Of a stretch of DNA of 64,000 nt, positions 51,276 to 62,700 are shown one piece after another. Position numbers and translations under genes: made by a program. The notes beneath the pieces were generated by a model. The model worked only from the letters and a program-made list of their open reading frames with translations. It was not told the origin of the DNA and did no database searches. Position 1 is the stretch's first letter, and the number at the start of each line of letters is the position of its first letter. Origin of the DNA: Brienomyrus brachyistius (lineage: Eukaryota; Chordata; Actinopteri; Osteoglossiformes; Mormyridae); contig NC_064533.1 of assembly GCF_023856365.1 (NCBI RefSeq), positions 34,644,118 through 34,708,117 of the forward strand, given 5' to 3'.

Positions 51276-52984
51276 TCACTTTTTACCCCCAATTCATTTC
51301 TCTTTATAAGAGGATTAACTAATAGCAGTGAAGGTTTTGCTACTTAAAGAAGTCTATTCTTCTCTCCTTTTGTACATCTTTCACCTAGCACTGCCCAACA
51401 ACTATAAGAATAAAAGTCACAGCTTTTAATATAAACAGCACCGGCTACATGTTACACTGCAACAGCAGAGTGTAGACTCGACCCAGTGTCAGCGTGATGT
51501 AGAGGGATGTCGCTGGGGCTTTAAGGTTCAGTGAGGGCCAGCTGCTTCAGGCATGGTATTACAGCAAACCACCAGCAGGGAGGCCCACACCAGACATCAG
51601 GGGTGAGAGGGCCCAGCTTGAGCCCAGAGCATGAGTAAATCACACCTGCCCTTTACCTGCGGTGGGCCTCGCCACCCCTCCCTACAATCCCCGGTGTCCT
51701 CATTGCTGCTAAGCCAATAACTGAGGGTCTGTATGATGGAGACCTATCTGCATCCAATAAGATTAGACACGGTATTGACAGAGGACAGAGGTATTGGACA
51801 AACGTCATATTCCTCATTTGGGATACACCTCCCTGCAAGCAGCCACTGCTACTTGCTGTTCTAAACCATTCCTTACATACATCACAGAAGTCTTCAGCAA
51901 AAATAGCTAAAAAAAAATCAATCGAGACAATGGCCTGAAACTGATTTAGTAAGCATCCTCTCCTGTACTCTACTGAGACCTACAGTAGTACATGCAGCAT
52001 GCAGGAGCAAGGAATGAAATGATGCAGGTGCAAACTGAATTTGAGCCACATCAGGAAATAAAGGGCACTGTCACTGTTAAATGCATACCCACACAAAATC
52101 ATCCTGTAACTAAATCTACTACAAATATATTCTCATTATATTCCAGTCCTGGGTTGATGTAATTGTTTCTATTTTCCTCTTTATTTACTAAATTGCTGAC
52201 AGAACATGTTTGCAGTGATAACATAATGTAGATCCTTATTTTCAATGTGCGTGTATTACATCTAAAGACTGAATGCTGATTCTACACATACAGCTGTTGT
52301 TTTATTTCAGAGTATATGAATACCGTCTCCATATACACATATACATTAATACACAAATATACGTTCATGGTAGTCTATCACATTCTCATTTATTTTACAA
52401 TATATTAGCAAACAATAGCATATTTTAAACGCAATGAATGTGTTGGACTTGCCCTTGTTTTAAAAACTTCATCATGACGATGTTGTGCTTACCCTAGGTA
52501 AACAGAATAAGGATCACTTCCCTTTCCTATGGGAGACGCTAACACCACTTATTTCTCAAACCACTTATTTGGCACATACTGACAAAGATGACGCAATTAA
52601 TAGCACGTGTTAAACGAGTGTTATTTTCTTAGTTTCACTTCTTCGCCGACATTAAGTTACATCGAACAGGCTCAGTAAGAGCGAGTTCCCGTCTTGAATT
52701 GGCATCCTTCAAGTTATTCTCTCCTAAGCAGACGTGTATGTTGTGCGTAATAAACGTTACACAACGACCATGCCGTCAATGTTTTTTTCTTGTTATAGGA
52801 ACTTTTCCTGCTACCTACACATGTGCATCGCAATGATAACCCACCGCGATAACAGCAGCAATTTGGGTTAAAAAAAATAATAATAATTTTCAACATTTCC
52901 CTGTACACTGCAAGCACAGGTTTCTGTTTTCTCACCAACTCTCTTTCTTGGAGTGTACAGAAGCCAAGCTACTACATTTATATA
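51276..52984. other. Unique noncoding DNA upstream of the klf7 promoter
   Basis: No gene is recognised. The sequence has no repeats from about 52100 to the promoter, which suits conserved proximal regulatory DNA, but no specific element is supported. Confidence 0.5.
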
Positions 52985-52989
52985 GCCCT

Positions 52990-52999
52990 CTAAAAATAG
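52990..52999 (+). promoter_or_regulatory. MEF2-type site
   Basis: CTAAAAATAG is an exact match to the MEF2 consensus YTA(A/T)4TAR. It lies 15 bp upstream of the first CArG box. MEF2 and SRF sites often co-occur in activity-responsive and muscle promoters. Confidence 0.55.
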
Positions 53000-53013
53000 C
53001 TCACCTTTCTCTG

Positions 53014-53023
53014 CCATTTATGG
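53014..53023 (+). promoter_or_regulatory. CArG box 1 (SRF site)
   Basis: CCATTTATGG is an exact CC(A/T)6GG serum response element core, 588 bp upstream of the klf7 ATG. No clear adjacent ETS (GGAA) site for a ternary complex factor was seen, so an MRTF-type input would be the simpler reading if the site is used. Confidence 0.55.
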
Positions 53024-53137
53024 CTTGACTGACATCCAGCAGTAGCAAATAGCAATATTATATGGCCCATAACTCCGCCCAAAACCTTTACTAGCGCCGC
53101 CTTAATTGGTCGCATGTGAGATCGTCAACCCTCTATA

Positions 53138-53147
53138 CCTTATATGG
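53138..53147 (+). promoter_or_regulatory. CArG box 2 (SRF site)
   Basis: CCTTATATGG is a second exact CC(A/T)6GG core, 124 bp downstream of CArG box 1. Its TTATAT core could also serve as a weak TATA-like element for a start near 53165-53180. Confidence 0.6.
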
Positions 53148-53149
53148 TC

Positions 53150-53610
53150 ACGCACGGATTTGACAGACAGCGAGCTCCCCGTCCACTCGCCCCCCCCCCA
53201 CCCCCGCTTCTTGGCTTGCTCCGCTCAGTAGAGAGCTAGCCCGGCTACTTACCTGCTGATACCAAGCAGCCAAAAAAAGAAAAGAGCAACCTGGAATTTA
53301 AAGCGCAAAGATTGCAATTTGGCAATGCGGAAATAGATGGACGTTTCATGTCGCTGAGCTTGTTTCCCACTTCTGGACTGACTACTTAACCGTTAACACT
53401 AGAGAAGGGATTGCATTTTAGTGGCACGAGCTTTTTTTTTAATGTTTTCCTTGTCTTTATGCTTTTAAGTACGTTATCTGTTGGTACATATGCATTCAGC
53501 TATCCTGGATCTCAAGGAACACGGATTCGAAAAGCTTTTTGCGCTCATTAGAACAAAAGTGGGCTGCAGTTTGCTGGAGTGAATTAATTTGTTTTACACC
53601 GAGCATCACC
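53150..53610 (+). other. klf7: Probable klf7 5' UTR with several upstream ORFs
   Basis: This is the stretch between the proximal promoter motifs and the klf7 ATG. The transcription start is not known and the left boundary is inferred. The sequence is unique and CpG-containing in its first half, with a C-run near 53190-53205 and a T-run near 53431-53440. It contains six ATG-initiated short upstream ORFs: 53325-53336, 53337-53357, 53348-53389, 53442-53468, 53459-53551 and 53490-53582. The last encodes 30 residues and stops 28 bases before the klf7 ATG. None overlaps the main start, so reinitiation after uORF translation is possible. An unannotated splice inside this stretch cannot be excluded. 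Confidence 0.6.
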
Positions 53611-53712
53611 ATGGATGTGTTGGCAAATTACAGTATTTTTCAGGAACTCCAACTCGTGCACGACACAGGCTACTTCTCGGCGATGCCATCCCTGGAAGAG
53701 AACTGGCAGCAG
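53611..53712 (+). CDS. klf7: Kruppel-like factor 7, first coding exon (partial gene)
   Basis: This exon encodes 34 residues beginning [18 protein letters not shown] and ending in SLEENWQQ, then a splice donor (CAG|GTGACC) after a complete codon (phase 0). From knowledge of the family, KLF6 and KLF7 share this N-terminus and an exon break directly after WQQ. The LVHD form matches KLF7, whereas KLF6 has IVHE. KLF7 is a nuclear transcription factor that binds GC/CACCC boxes through three C-terminal C2H2 zinc fingers and acts in neuronal and adipocyte differentiation. This exon carries only the start of the acidic/hydrophobic activation region; the fingers lie in later exons outside the window. 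The ATG sits in a strong Kozak context (CATCACCATGG). The frame stays open upstream to a TTG at 53539, but no in-frame ATG lies there, so 53611 is the start. Teleosts often keep klf7a and klf7b, and this exon cannot separate them. Confidence 0.95.
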
Positions 53713-56700
53713 GTGACCGATTTAAGTTACTCTAGAAAGCTAAATCTGTTACTATAGTAAATGCTGTCAATTGCTACGCAACTTTGTTGCTCTGATTTAC
53801 TGACGTGCGTTCGGATGGAAACAGTCTCAACTCCTTTTCACCTGCCGCCCTGAGCCATGGATTTTACTTAAGTTTCTCCCTTTAAGCAAGCTTTTGGCTT
53901 TGGAAAAAAGGTTATATGCACATATATTTTATTAGTGTGTATTAGTGTTCCTGTATTAACACTTTATCGGGCGATAATTATTCTGTGATTAGTTAACAGA
54001 CAGTATGAAACCCAGCAAAAACAATGTACTGAATAGCATCATCTAATTTGTTTGTTTATTTGATGCAACATCTTGGCGTATATTTTCTTTAAAGTAACAT
54101 CTTTATGTTCTTCGTGAGGCAAAATGCTGGAAGATGCTCGGAGGATTTGTATCGATTTCTAAATGCTTAGAGCAGATCGATACGCCCGTCTGTCAGTCGT
54201 TATGTTTCGTGGATTTCTAAGGAACAGTAATCCGAGCGGATAGTCTAATTGTGATTCTTTAGATGCCAATTTTCGAAGGCGAGAGTAATTCAGACAGAGA
54301 AGATGAAGACTTGACTAATAGCAAACACACTTATTCTTAAATAATGCATCCGCATCTGTCAGATTACTTAGAGTTTTCTGCCTCTCGGTACGGCCAACAT
54401 CTCCCAATTCTAATGCATAATATATTAGCGCAGCTGAGAGGATGTGTGCGTTCAAGATAAGCGGAGCTGAAGGAAGTGCTCAGAAAGGATGCTTTCGCAA
54501 TGAAACTGGGCTCCTTTTGCAGTTTGCGTGAATTAACCACGAAAGTCAATGAAATATATCTATCTACCTATATCTATCTACGAAAATCTATGAAATCTAT
54601 GAAAGTCATTCCATACGCGGCGTGACACATGGTGACATCGTGTTGGCCACGCACTCACTCGTTAGAATTAAGTCATCTGCAGCGCTGGCAGACAAAGCTC
54701 TTGGCAATGCACATGGTCAGGCTCATTCTATAGATAGCCTTAATCTTCTGCAAGACTTTTTTGGAAATAAATGCTTAACAGAAGGTCTAATATCAGAAGT
54801 TTTGCATTTTGTTAGTGACGATACTGTTAAGCTTTTTGGGTGTGATTAGTCGACATTGTTGCTTCTGCTCCACGTCCCTGTGAGGGCTGGTGGTGTTAGG
54901 GACATTTTGGGGTTTCGGTACACTGGGAGAGGTGAAAAGAAGGCGGCCCCAGATTTTTTTGCCCCCGCCGCACTCCGATGTGCGCATGTACCAGCTTGCT
55001 GTCCTTAGCGCATTGCCAGTCCATGTGCTCCAGCTATGAGGATGTGCTCTGGGTGGTTATTTACAGGTTCTGTATTCGTGTAGTTGATGGTCTATTCCCT
55101 CCATGCTCTCCAATATTAAGGTGGACTTCGGTAGTATCAAGACACTTTACTGCGTGATTGGTTGCCCCCTGTCAAATTGGCAGGTCCATCAATCACCTTT
55201 TCAGTTTTTTGGTCATTCTCTTTTTGTTGTTTAATTTACTTGTTTACATTTTTGGAAAGTATAAGCTGAGCCACACACTGAATCCTTTTGTTTTTAAATA
55301 CATTTTGGCTGCTACCTGTGTGGTATTACCTTTCTGAGGTTTCGTGGACTGCACCGGTGCTGAAATACAGAATTTTGGGTAGTCTGTATGCATAAGTGGA
55401 GGGGTGAAAGAACTGTTTTTATGGTTGGGGGGGTGGGGGGGGGGGTGGTTGGCCTGATTGTGAATGACCGTAAAATTGCACAATGCTCAGGAATGACATG
55501 TGTTCACTCACAGCAGGCCAGGAAAATGGAGACATACATTGCTGGCCCCGGATAAAATATTGCTCAGAAGGGTAAACCATAAAAAGAGCCATTTAAAGGG
55601 GAGCGGAATTAAAGGGCCAGGTTCACAGGACAGGTGAAAAGAGGCGTTTATTTGGTGGCAGGCCGTTAAAGTGAGATGGTTTTACTGGACCTGGTGGTTT
55701 TATGGTGGCCTTATTTCTTGCAGAGGAGGTAAACAAGACCCTTCGTACTTACAAGAAGATGGATTGTTGTGTTTGGTCTTCAACTCATGGACCATGAATC
55801 AGAAGCTAATGGAGGCAGCATGGACTGAATTTTAGAGCTTTAGCAGTATGAATTGAATCGTAGGGCACCTGCTGTGACCAGCGTTCAGGAGGATAAGCTT
55901 GGGTTTGGTGAGGTCATGAGTTGGTGTAGGGGCTTGGGGTGTATGATTGAACACTAAACTGCATTGCCCTGTGATAAAGTCTTTCGGACTGATGTGTAGT
56001 GCTTCAGTCTCCCTTGTTCTGCTCTCTCTCACAGCCATGGCTGTCTTTGCATGAACAAAGACACCATCCCTCACTGTCACCAGTGATGGGGAGGAGAGGG
56101 GGCACCAGAGAGACGGCACAGTAATCATTCCCCGCTGGCCTGGCCGCCCACCCGCTCACTCGCTCGCACAGGGGGGATTATTTAAGTGACCCGCAAGGAG
56201 GTTAATTCAAAGAGCGGCTGTTTGCTCAACAAGAAAGCCCCTGTTCCCCTGGCCTCTGGCTGGCGCATGTGGGAACCCTGTGGCAGGGAAGAGCAGGTGG
56301 AAAGGCTGGCCGACCGAGACCAGCACAGAAAACAACATGATTATTATATGAAGAGTCAGCTGGGCCAATTAGCAGGGGATCCACATCACCTGGGAAACGG
56401 AGTGTCAACGAAGCCACTCCCTACGAGGCTGCTCGGGGGGAGGCCGGCTGTCTGTCTGTGGCTCCGTCCCCACGGAGCGAGCCCCGCACTCCTGGGGCTC
56501 CGCTGCCTGGCTCGCCCCGCTATAATGGGCTATGTGAAAATGGGTCATCTCATACCTCTTTGTCTCAGCTATTGCACGCAAAAATGTTATTCTTTTGCAT
56601 TCCTTCGTTTTTTTTTCCCCCTCATTTAACTTTTTTCGGTAAGTCTATATTTGAATCCTGGAGCATTGTAAAGCATCCTTTCTGATTGGTTTATTTTCAG

Positions 56701-59700
56701 TGCCACATATTTTTGGCTCTCAAATAATATTGGGTTGAACCGAACTGTAGCCAAGAATGGCCGAGAGGGTCAGGCAGGGCTTTCTTAGGAGGGGCTGTGA
56801 GCGCGGTTTGTTTTGACTTATAGGGTGAACCTTATAAAGTGAGGGAGGCATCACTGGGTATTACCACTAATTAACATGAAGTTTTTGGCTGCATGGATGT
56901 GATCTTTTACAAATATTTTTCATGCTTGAGAGATCGTGCAGTGCACCACACAGTTGGTGTTAATCCCTTGGGGAATATAGGATTGCTGTTGCTGTACTCG
57001 TAATGCTGGACTTTACCCTTATCAGACAAAGGATCCAAAGAACCAAGCTGATGCAGCTAAAGGCTGTAGGTTACAGTCCAGAGGATAGTGGATGTGGCCT
57101 TCAGGCAGGACCTCTCTCCCACCATGGGGCTGAATCCTGACAGGATGATCGGCTTCACTGCTTGCATGCCCTGAAAGGCCTTAAGAGTCCGTGATGAGGG
57201 AGCTGCTGAAGACAACACTGTTGCAAAAGGGCTGGACCCTGTTAAATCCTTGCCCCAGAACGGTACTGTGTCCTGCGAGGCATGAGATACGAGGCAGCTT
57301 GCTTTGAATCTCAGACATAAACACCCATCTCGCCTCCCACGTGTGGAGAACCATCCAGCTGAATACGCTCCCATTACTTTAGGCGATAACTGCTGAAATG
57401 TGTGTTATGTAATCCTCCGTGGAGCACAGCTGGTTGCTCAGAGAGGAGCTGTGGACTGGAGCTGAGTCTCGTTGGCTCACTCCTGGACAGTATTTTGGAT
57501 TAAAATCACATGGCATGACAAAACCCTGGTGAAAAGGAGGTTCGGCGATGAAAACCTGATGGTAGGATTTCCCGGATTGGAAGAGACACATCCGGGGAGT
57601 ATGTTGAAACCCGGAGTGTTCAGTATGTAACCTGTTCATTCTCCAGTTTAATTTCTCAATGAGCTGCAGGTGACCTGTTTCTTAGGGGTATCTAATATAT
57701 TCAGCACTGTCCCCAAAGTCTTTCACAGCACTAAAACATCTAAAAAGATGATTCTGGGATTTTTTTTTTCTTAAAAAACAAATTCCTTTTGGAAACGTAT
57801 AAATATCTTGTCACAACCAGGACACACTGTAATTCAACATATGTATAAAAGAGGGGAAGGCAACACTTAATGTGAATTTGTATCACATGATACTAACATT
57901 TTCCATGGTTTGTTGAATTTTTAAAAGGAATTCAAATGGAAAATTTTGTGGGAGAAATGAAGGAATTCAAATAAATGTGTATGTTTTTACTTTAGCTGAA
58001 CAAAAAGACCTGCCAACCCTGTATTCCTTAAGCATTTGAAAAATCTGTAACCTCTATGCCTTATCAGTGCCTGAAAGATAGCTTAAAACACATTTTTTAT
58101 ATGTTAAACTCCTTAAGTTGAGTGGTACAACACTGATGTGTCTATGGCTGAAGAGTCTGTTTTTTTTTAAAAAAAATGTAATTATTCTCATTTAAGACAA
58201 TATGGGAAAAGCAAAGAATGCTATGAATCAGTTGTCGCCAACCTATTGACAGCTCTTACAGTCTTTCCAAGAGAGTGTGCTGAATCCTGCATGTATAAGG
58301 TGGTAGTTTTTTGAGTGTCTCATTAAACCACCAGAACTGAATCAGATGCATACTATAATATGAGCAATTTACAATCCCAGCAATCTACAGGAAAATGAAA
58401 AAATAGTGAAAAGCTTTTATTTATTTATTTATTTTTTTTGCCATGTAGTGATTTTGCTACCATTATGGGCAGCAGTCTGCAAAGTGGTTGCGGTCTTCAC
58501 ATGCTGCTGCTTTGTGTACCAGCCAGGTGTCAATCGGAGTAGCGCGGGTGGAACACATTAGATAGCCAACAAGAGGCTCGACATGAGTGACATGCCAGCA
58601 AGGCAGTGTATTTACAGGGTAAACGTCAGCCTGCCCGAGCCTCGAGCTCCAGGGCCGAGCAAGGACAACAGGGACACCCTCCCACTCATACCAATCTCGA
58701 ACCGGAGCGATTCGATCGCAATTCCACTGCCCCGCTCATGAGACGTGACAAGTCCCAGCGAGTGGAGTGATTATTTGCGCGGCTCGGGAGATGATTGCGA
58801 ATCAGCACCGTCATTGTCGTTGGCGCGCCGTTGGGAGATGGAGAGGTTCGCGACAGCAGTGATGAGGGCACCAGGCATGGCATTCATTTGTCTTGCGGTT
58901 CTTCGAATGGCTGTCAACACCCAGCCCATGGACAGAGCACCGAAAGGGAGGCAAGAACAAGATGAGCATCACTGACCTATCTTTATGTATGAGGCCTGTC
59001 GCCTCCACTCCACACTTTGATTAACAGGGAAAGTGGAGGTACCCATTTCTCTCACATAAGCACACATGGCTTAGCAATGACTTTAGCATCACTTGAGTGA
59101 AAATAAAAAACCTTTACAACAGATCACAGCAGTAGGATATGGATCAATTATATATCACCATCTCATCTCACTTTTATTTCTTTACCCCTTCAGATTCAGT
59201 TTTTAATATAGGATAGGCATTCGTAATAACTGTATTATTATTATTGCATAAATATCCCAAGGATCACATTTAAAGATGCTCATTGCCTGCTGTTTTTTAA
59301 ATTAATGGGCATATCACATTTTCATGTAAAATTTATGTTTGATTAATAGTCTAATAAGATGATCAAACTTCAACACTGAATATTGGTGCAGGGCTGCATT
59401 AACCTTGTCTTAATTCCCAACTGAAAAGTAGCTTCAGAATGTTCCCTTGAGAGCCATGAAAATATGTATAATATTTGAACAGATTAGCAGTTTCTGGCCT
59501 CTTTAATATTGTATTCAAATTGCTTAGATTCCAAAGACTTATCGCTGATAACATTATTTGAATGGAAGGTCAAAAAATGACTTTTTTCATTTCTTTTCTT
59601 AGTTTTCTTTTTGTCTTACACTTTGAAATTATATGAGGTGTAGATTAAGACAATAGCTGTTTTATTCTATATGTTTGCCAGTGGGGTACAGCACATGCCG

Positions 59701-62700
59701 GAGGATAACTTTGATAGAGCAAAATTTGATTAACCCAGATTTCCAAAAACACCTGTTGCTAAGCAACTATGAATAATCGTAGGCTATGCTCTATTATTTG
59801 TTTTGCTATTAGTAAAGATGGATGATTCTAGTTCTGCGGATGCACAATTAAAGCAGGCATGCAAGATTTTTATGCATATGGATGTTTTTCCAGAGAAACC
59901 ACTCAGTGCGGGGGTGTCCTCAGGAAAAGATATGGAGGGCAGTCTGCTCTGAATAAACACCAGAATTATAAATCATCAATTCCTTTTTGTAGCATCACAA
60001 AGCTTTGTAGCAAAAGGTGGACCATGTTGTGTGGTGCACAGGTGGTGACCATGCATATTGGCTTGAGGATGTCTTCACTTTGCTGAAAATTCTTGCAGAG
60101 CAGGTGTTTACATTTAGGGAGCCACATACAACAACATACAACAATATTAACTTTCTTGTTAATTGTGGTGTAAAGCACTTGATGCAATGTTGCCTTTTTG
60201 CAGAAACCTTAATTCAGTACTTTATAAACCACGCAAAACCAACTGTCCTCCTAGATATTGGTGTTGGCTTCTAGTAGTAGCTTGCATGCAGATTTAGGAG
60301 TGTTTACATATCGTCATTGTAAACTCTCAGGGGTCCATGTGACCTGGCTGTGTTCCACCTTTGCATTGACTCAGGTATGTGTGCAGCTTAGTCTAGTTTG
60401 CAGTCATGGTCTTCTTGCTGTGCTGCATTCTTGCATAGTCCTCTAACCTAATTGACTCTGCTGAGTAATGAGATGTAGGAGGAAAAAATCAGGACAGGTG
60501 CCTGGACTGACTTAGAATTCATTCGAATTAGTAGCATGCTTGGGAGAAGTCCTTTGACTCTTTCCACTGATTTACTGTTCTGGAAGTATTGGCAATGGAC
60601 CAGGGGTCTTTTAGGGCTGCACTATGGCCCTAAGTGCAATCCGTGGCCAGAAAGCAGCTATAGAAACACAAAAGGAAGCCAGAAGTTGTGGTTGACATGC
60701 AGGACATTGTGAGCACAATGTTTCCCATGACTCCAATCAAAGGTCCCGCCCCCTCCACTTCCTGTAGTTCAGGAAACCTGGGCCTTATTTCCAGTGTATG
60801 AGTGGGTGTGCATGTGTGTATCTGTGTGCATGTGTGTGTGTCTTTCCTCAATGCTACAACATCCCATCCCAGCCCCCACTCCCCACTAGCACCATGACAG
60901 CTGGGATTGCACCAGTTTCCTCATCATTCATCACCTGGTTCCTGCCTTGCTTCCGGTTGTTGTTCCAGCCCCAGAAACTGTCATGTGCCTGGCAGAGCAT
61001 TGTGTTGTTCTTATTTTTGTGTTTTATTTTAGGTCCTTCCTGCCTTCACACATTTTGCATCTCACCAGGTGGCAATCTGTACACCCAAGTAGAACTCTTT
61101 CTGCAAATATACTCTGCTTAGTTCTGGGTTTATTCTAATACTCCTGCTCCCTGCAGTCCCACTCTAGAATGTGTAAAATGATTTTCGTTTGTCTTAAGAA
61201 AGTTAAGTGACACTGAGAGTCATCTTGCTTATTGGGGTATTTACATATTTTACATTTCCATAGCAGTGAGGACATTTTGCTCATTACATGTCTTTGATGT
61301 ATTGAGTTGCATTGATATAACATTCCAGTTTGCAAACTCATTTCTTGGCGCACAACTGTGTTCTTTAACTGACTGGCTCTACAAGAATGAAAGGCAAGCA
61401 TGATGGTGTCAGGAACCTGAATTTAGGCCCACACTGTAGTCAATGCAGCAATGCTGGACACTGATGACAAGTAGGGAGTCAGAGCGTTTCGCAGGAGCAA
61501 CGGAACCATGCTGGAGCTATATGGGTCGAGAGCTATTTTAATCATAGATATGGCTGAGAATACCTGAGGGAGTGTCCCCACACTGCTGGAATGTGGGCTG
61601 TTGGCATGTCTGTGTACACGTGCGAGTGCGTATGCGTACGTGAGCTTCTTTGTGCGTGTTGCTGCATTCCATGGAAATGAGCCCCCGCCCTCTTTCACTC
61701 AGTCAGTGGTGAAGACACTATGTGAAGGCGATCAGCACCCGTCCCACCTAAAGACGGGAAACTGGAATGATGGGTAGGTCTTTGTGTCCCAGCTGAGTTT
61801 CTGAAAGCTTAGCAGCACCCGTCGTATCGTCGGGTAATGAGAAAATACATTGTCAGCAGCTTCAGCTCTACTTCACTGATGAGAGATGATGGGACTCTCA
61901 TGCATGAGCTTTCCTTACTCTAAACTGTGGCTGTAAGTGCCTGGCCTACATTCTGGTAATGGGATGGGGCTGGGGAGCTGTGGGGGAAGGGATTCTGAAT
62001 ACTGTCTTGACATTGCAGGTGAGGTTGTGAGTACCAGTATAGATATAGGATGGCTTTCTGGCTTTTCTGAATATAGACTCCATTGTTTTCTGTCACTTCA
62101 TCTGAAAGACAACAGTTAATGGGAATAAGGAGTTTTCTGGCACAGAAAAGTGATGGATGACTGGAATTGTGACTGTTGACAGGTGTGGTGGCAGCAGGGG
62201 TCTGGCCACAGAAAACCACCATGACAGTGGGGAAGTGGCTTCAAAAGCAGTCCCCTTACAGGCCAAGTGTTATTTATAAACTTAGCAAGTCTGGCAACTT
62301 TGTACAGTGGATCATCAGGGAGATGATCTCAGGTTTGTCATGTGGCCTCAGGCAGCAGGTCACCATCCAAAAAGATGCCTTCTAGCTTCCTTGGCCGACC
62401 CATTCTGAAAATAATGGGCCACAAAAGTGTTAATCAGCTCTTTGTTAGTCTCCCTTTCTGCTACATCTTGTCCAGCTGGGATAATTGGGTCAAAAGTGCT
62501 GTTCGTTGCTTGCAGTTAAATAGCATTGTACCAAACGTATACCGTCAACACAGCCAAGGCATCTAGCGTTTCACGAAGGCTTGAGTTTGCAGATACCAAG
62601 TGGCTCTGATATGGCTCTCACAATGGCTTACATGTTTGTGTACGGCTGAATAGTCAGTCATAGCTTCTTTGTGTTGTTTGTTGGGAAAAAACGTACAGCG

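Larger units (their letters stand above)
52985..53150 (+). promoter_or_regulatory. klf7: klf7 proximal promoter with MEF2, SRF, GC and CCAAT motifs
   Basis: Within about 160 bp the sequence shows a MEF2 site (52990-52999), a CArG box (53014-53023), a GC box CCGCCC (53075-53080), an inverted CCAAT box ATTGG (53105-53109) and a second CArG box (53138-53147). This density of exact consensus matches, 460-620 bp upstream of the klf7 ATG, supports a promoter. The motif matches are seen directly. That SRF and MEF2 control this gene is inference. The TATA-like string at 52979-52984 lies upstream of all these motifs, so it is unlikely to set the start site. Confidence 0.65.

Noticed and set aside
53052..53065. 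Third CArG-like string TATTATATGG
   Set aside because: It lacks the CC half of the CC(A/T)6GG core.
53539..53610. Upstream extension of the klf7 frame from a TTG
   Set aside because: TTG is not a normal vertebrate start, and the ATG at 53611 has a strong Kozak context and matches the known KLF6/7 N-terminus.
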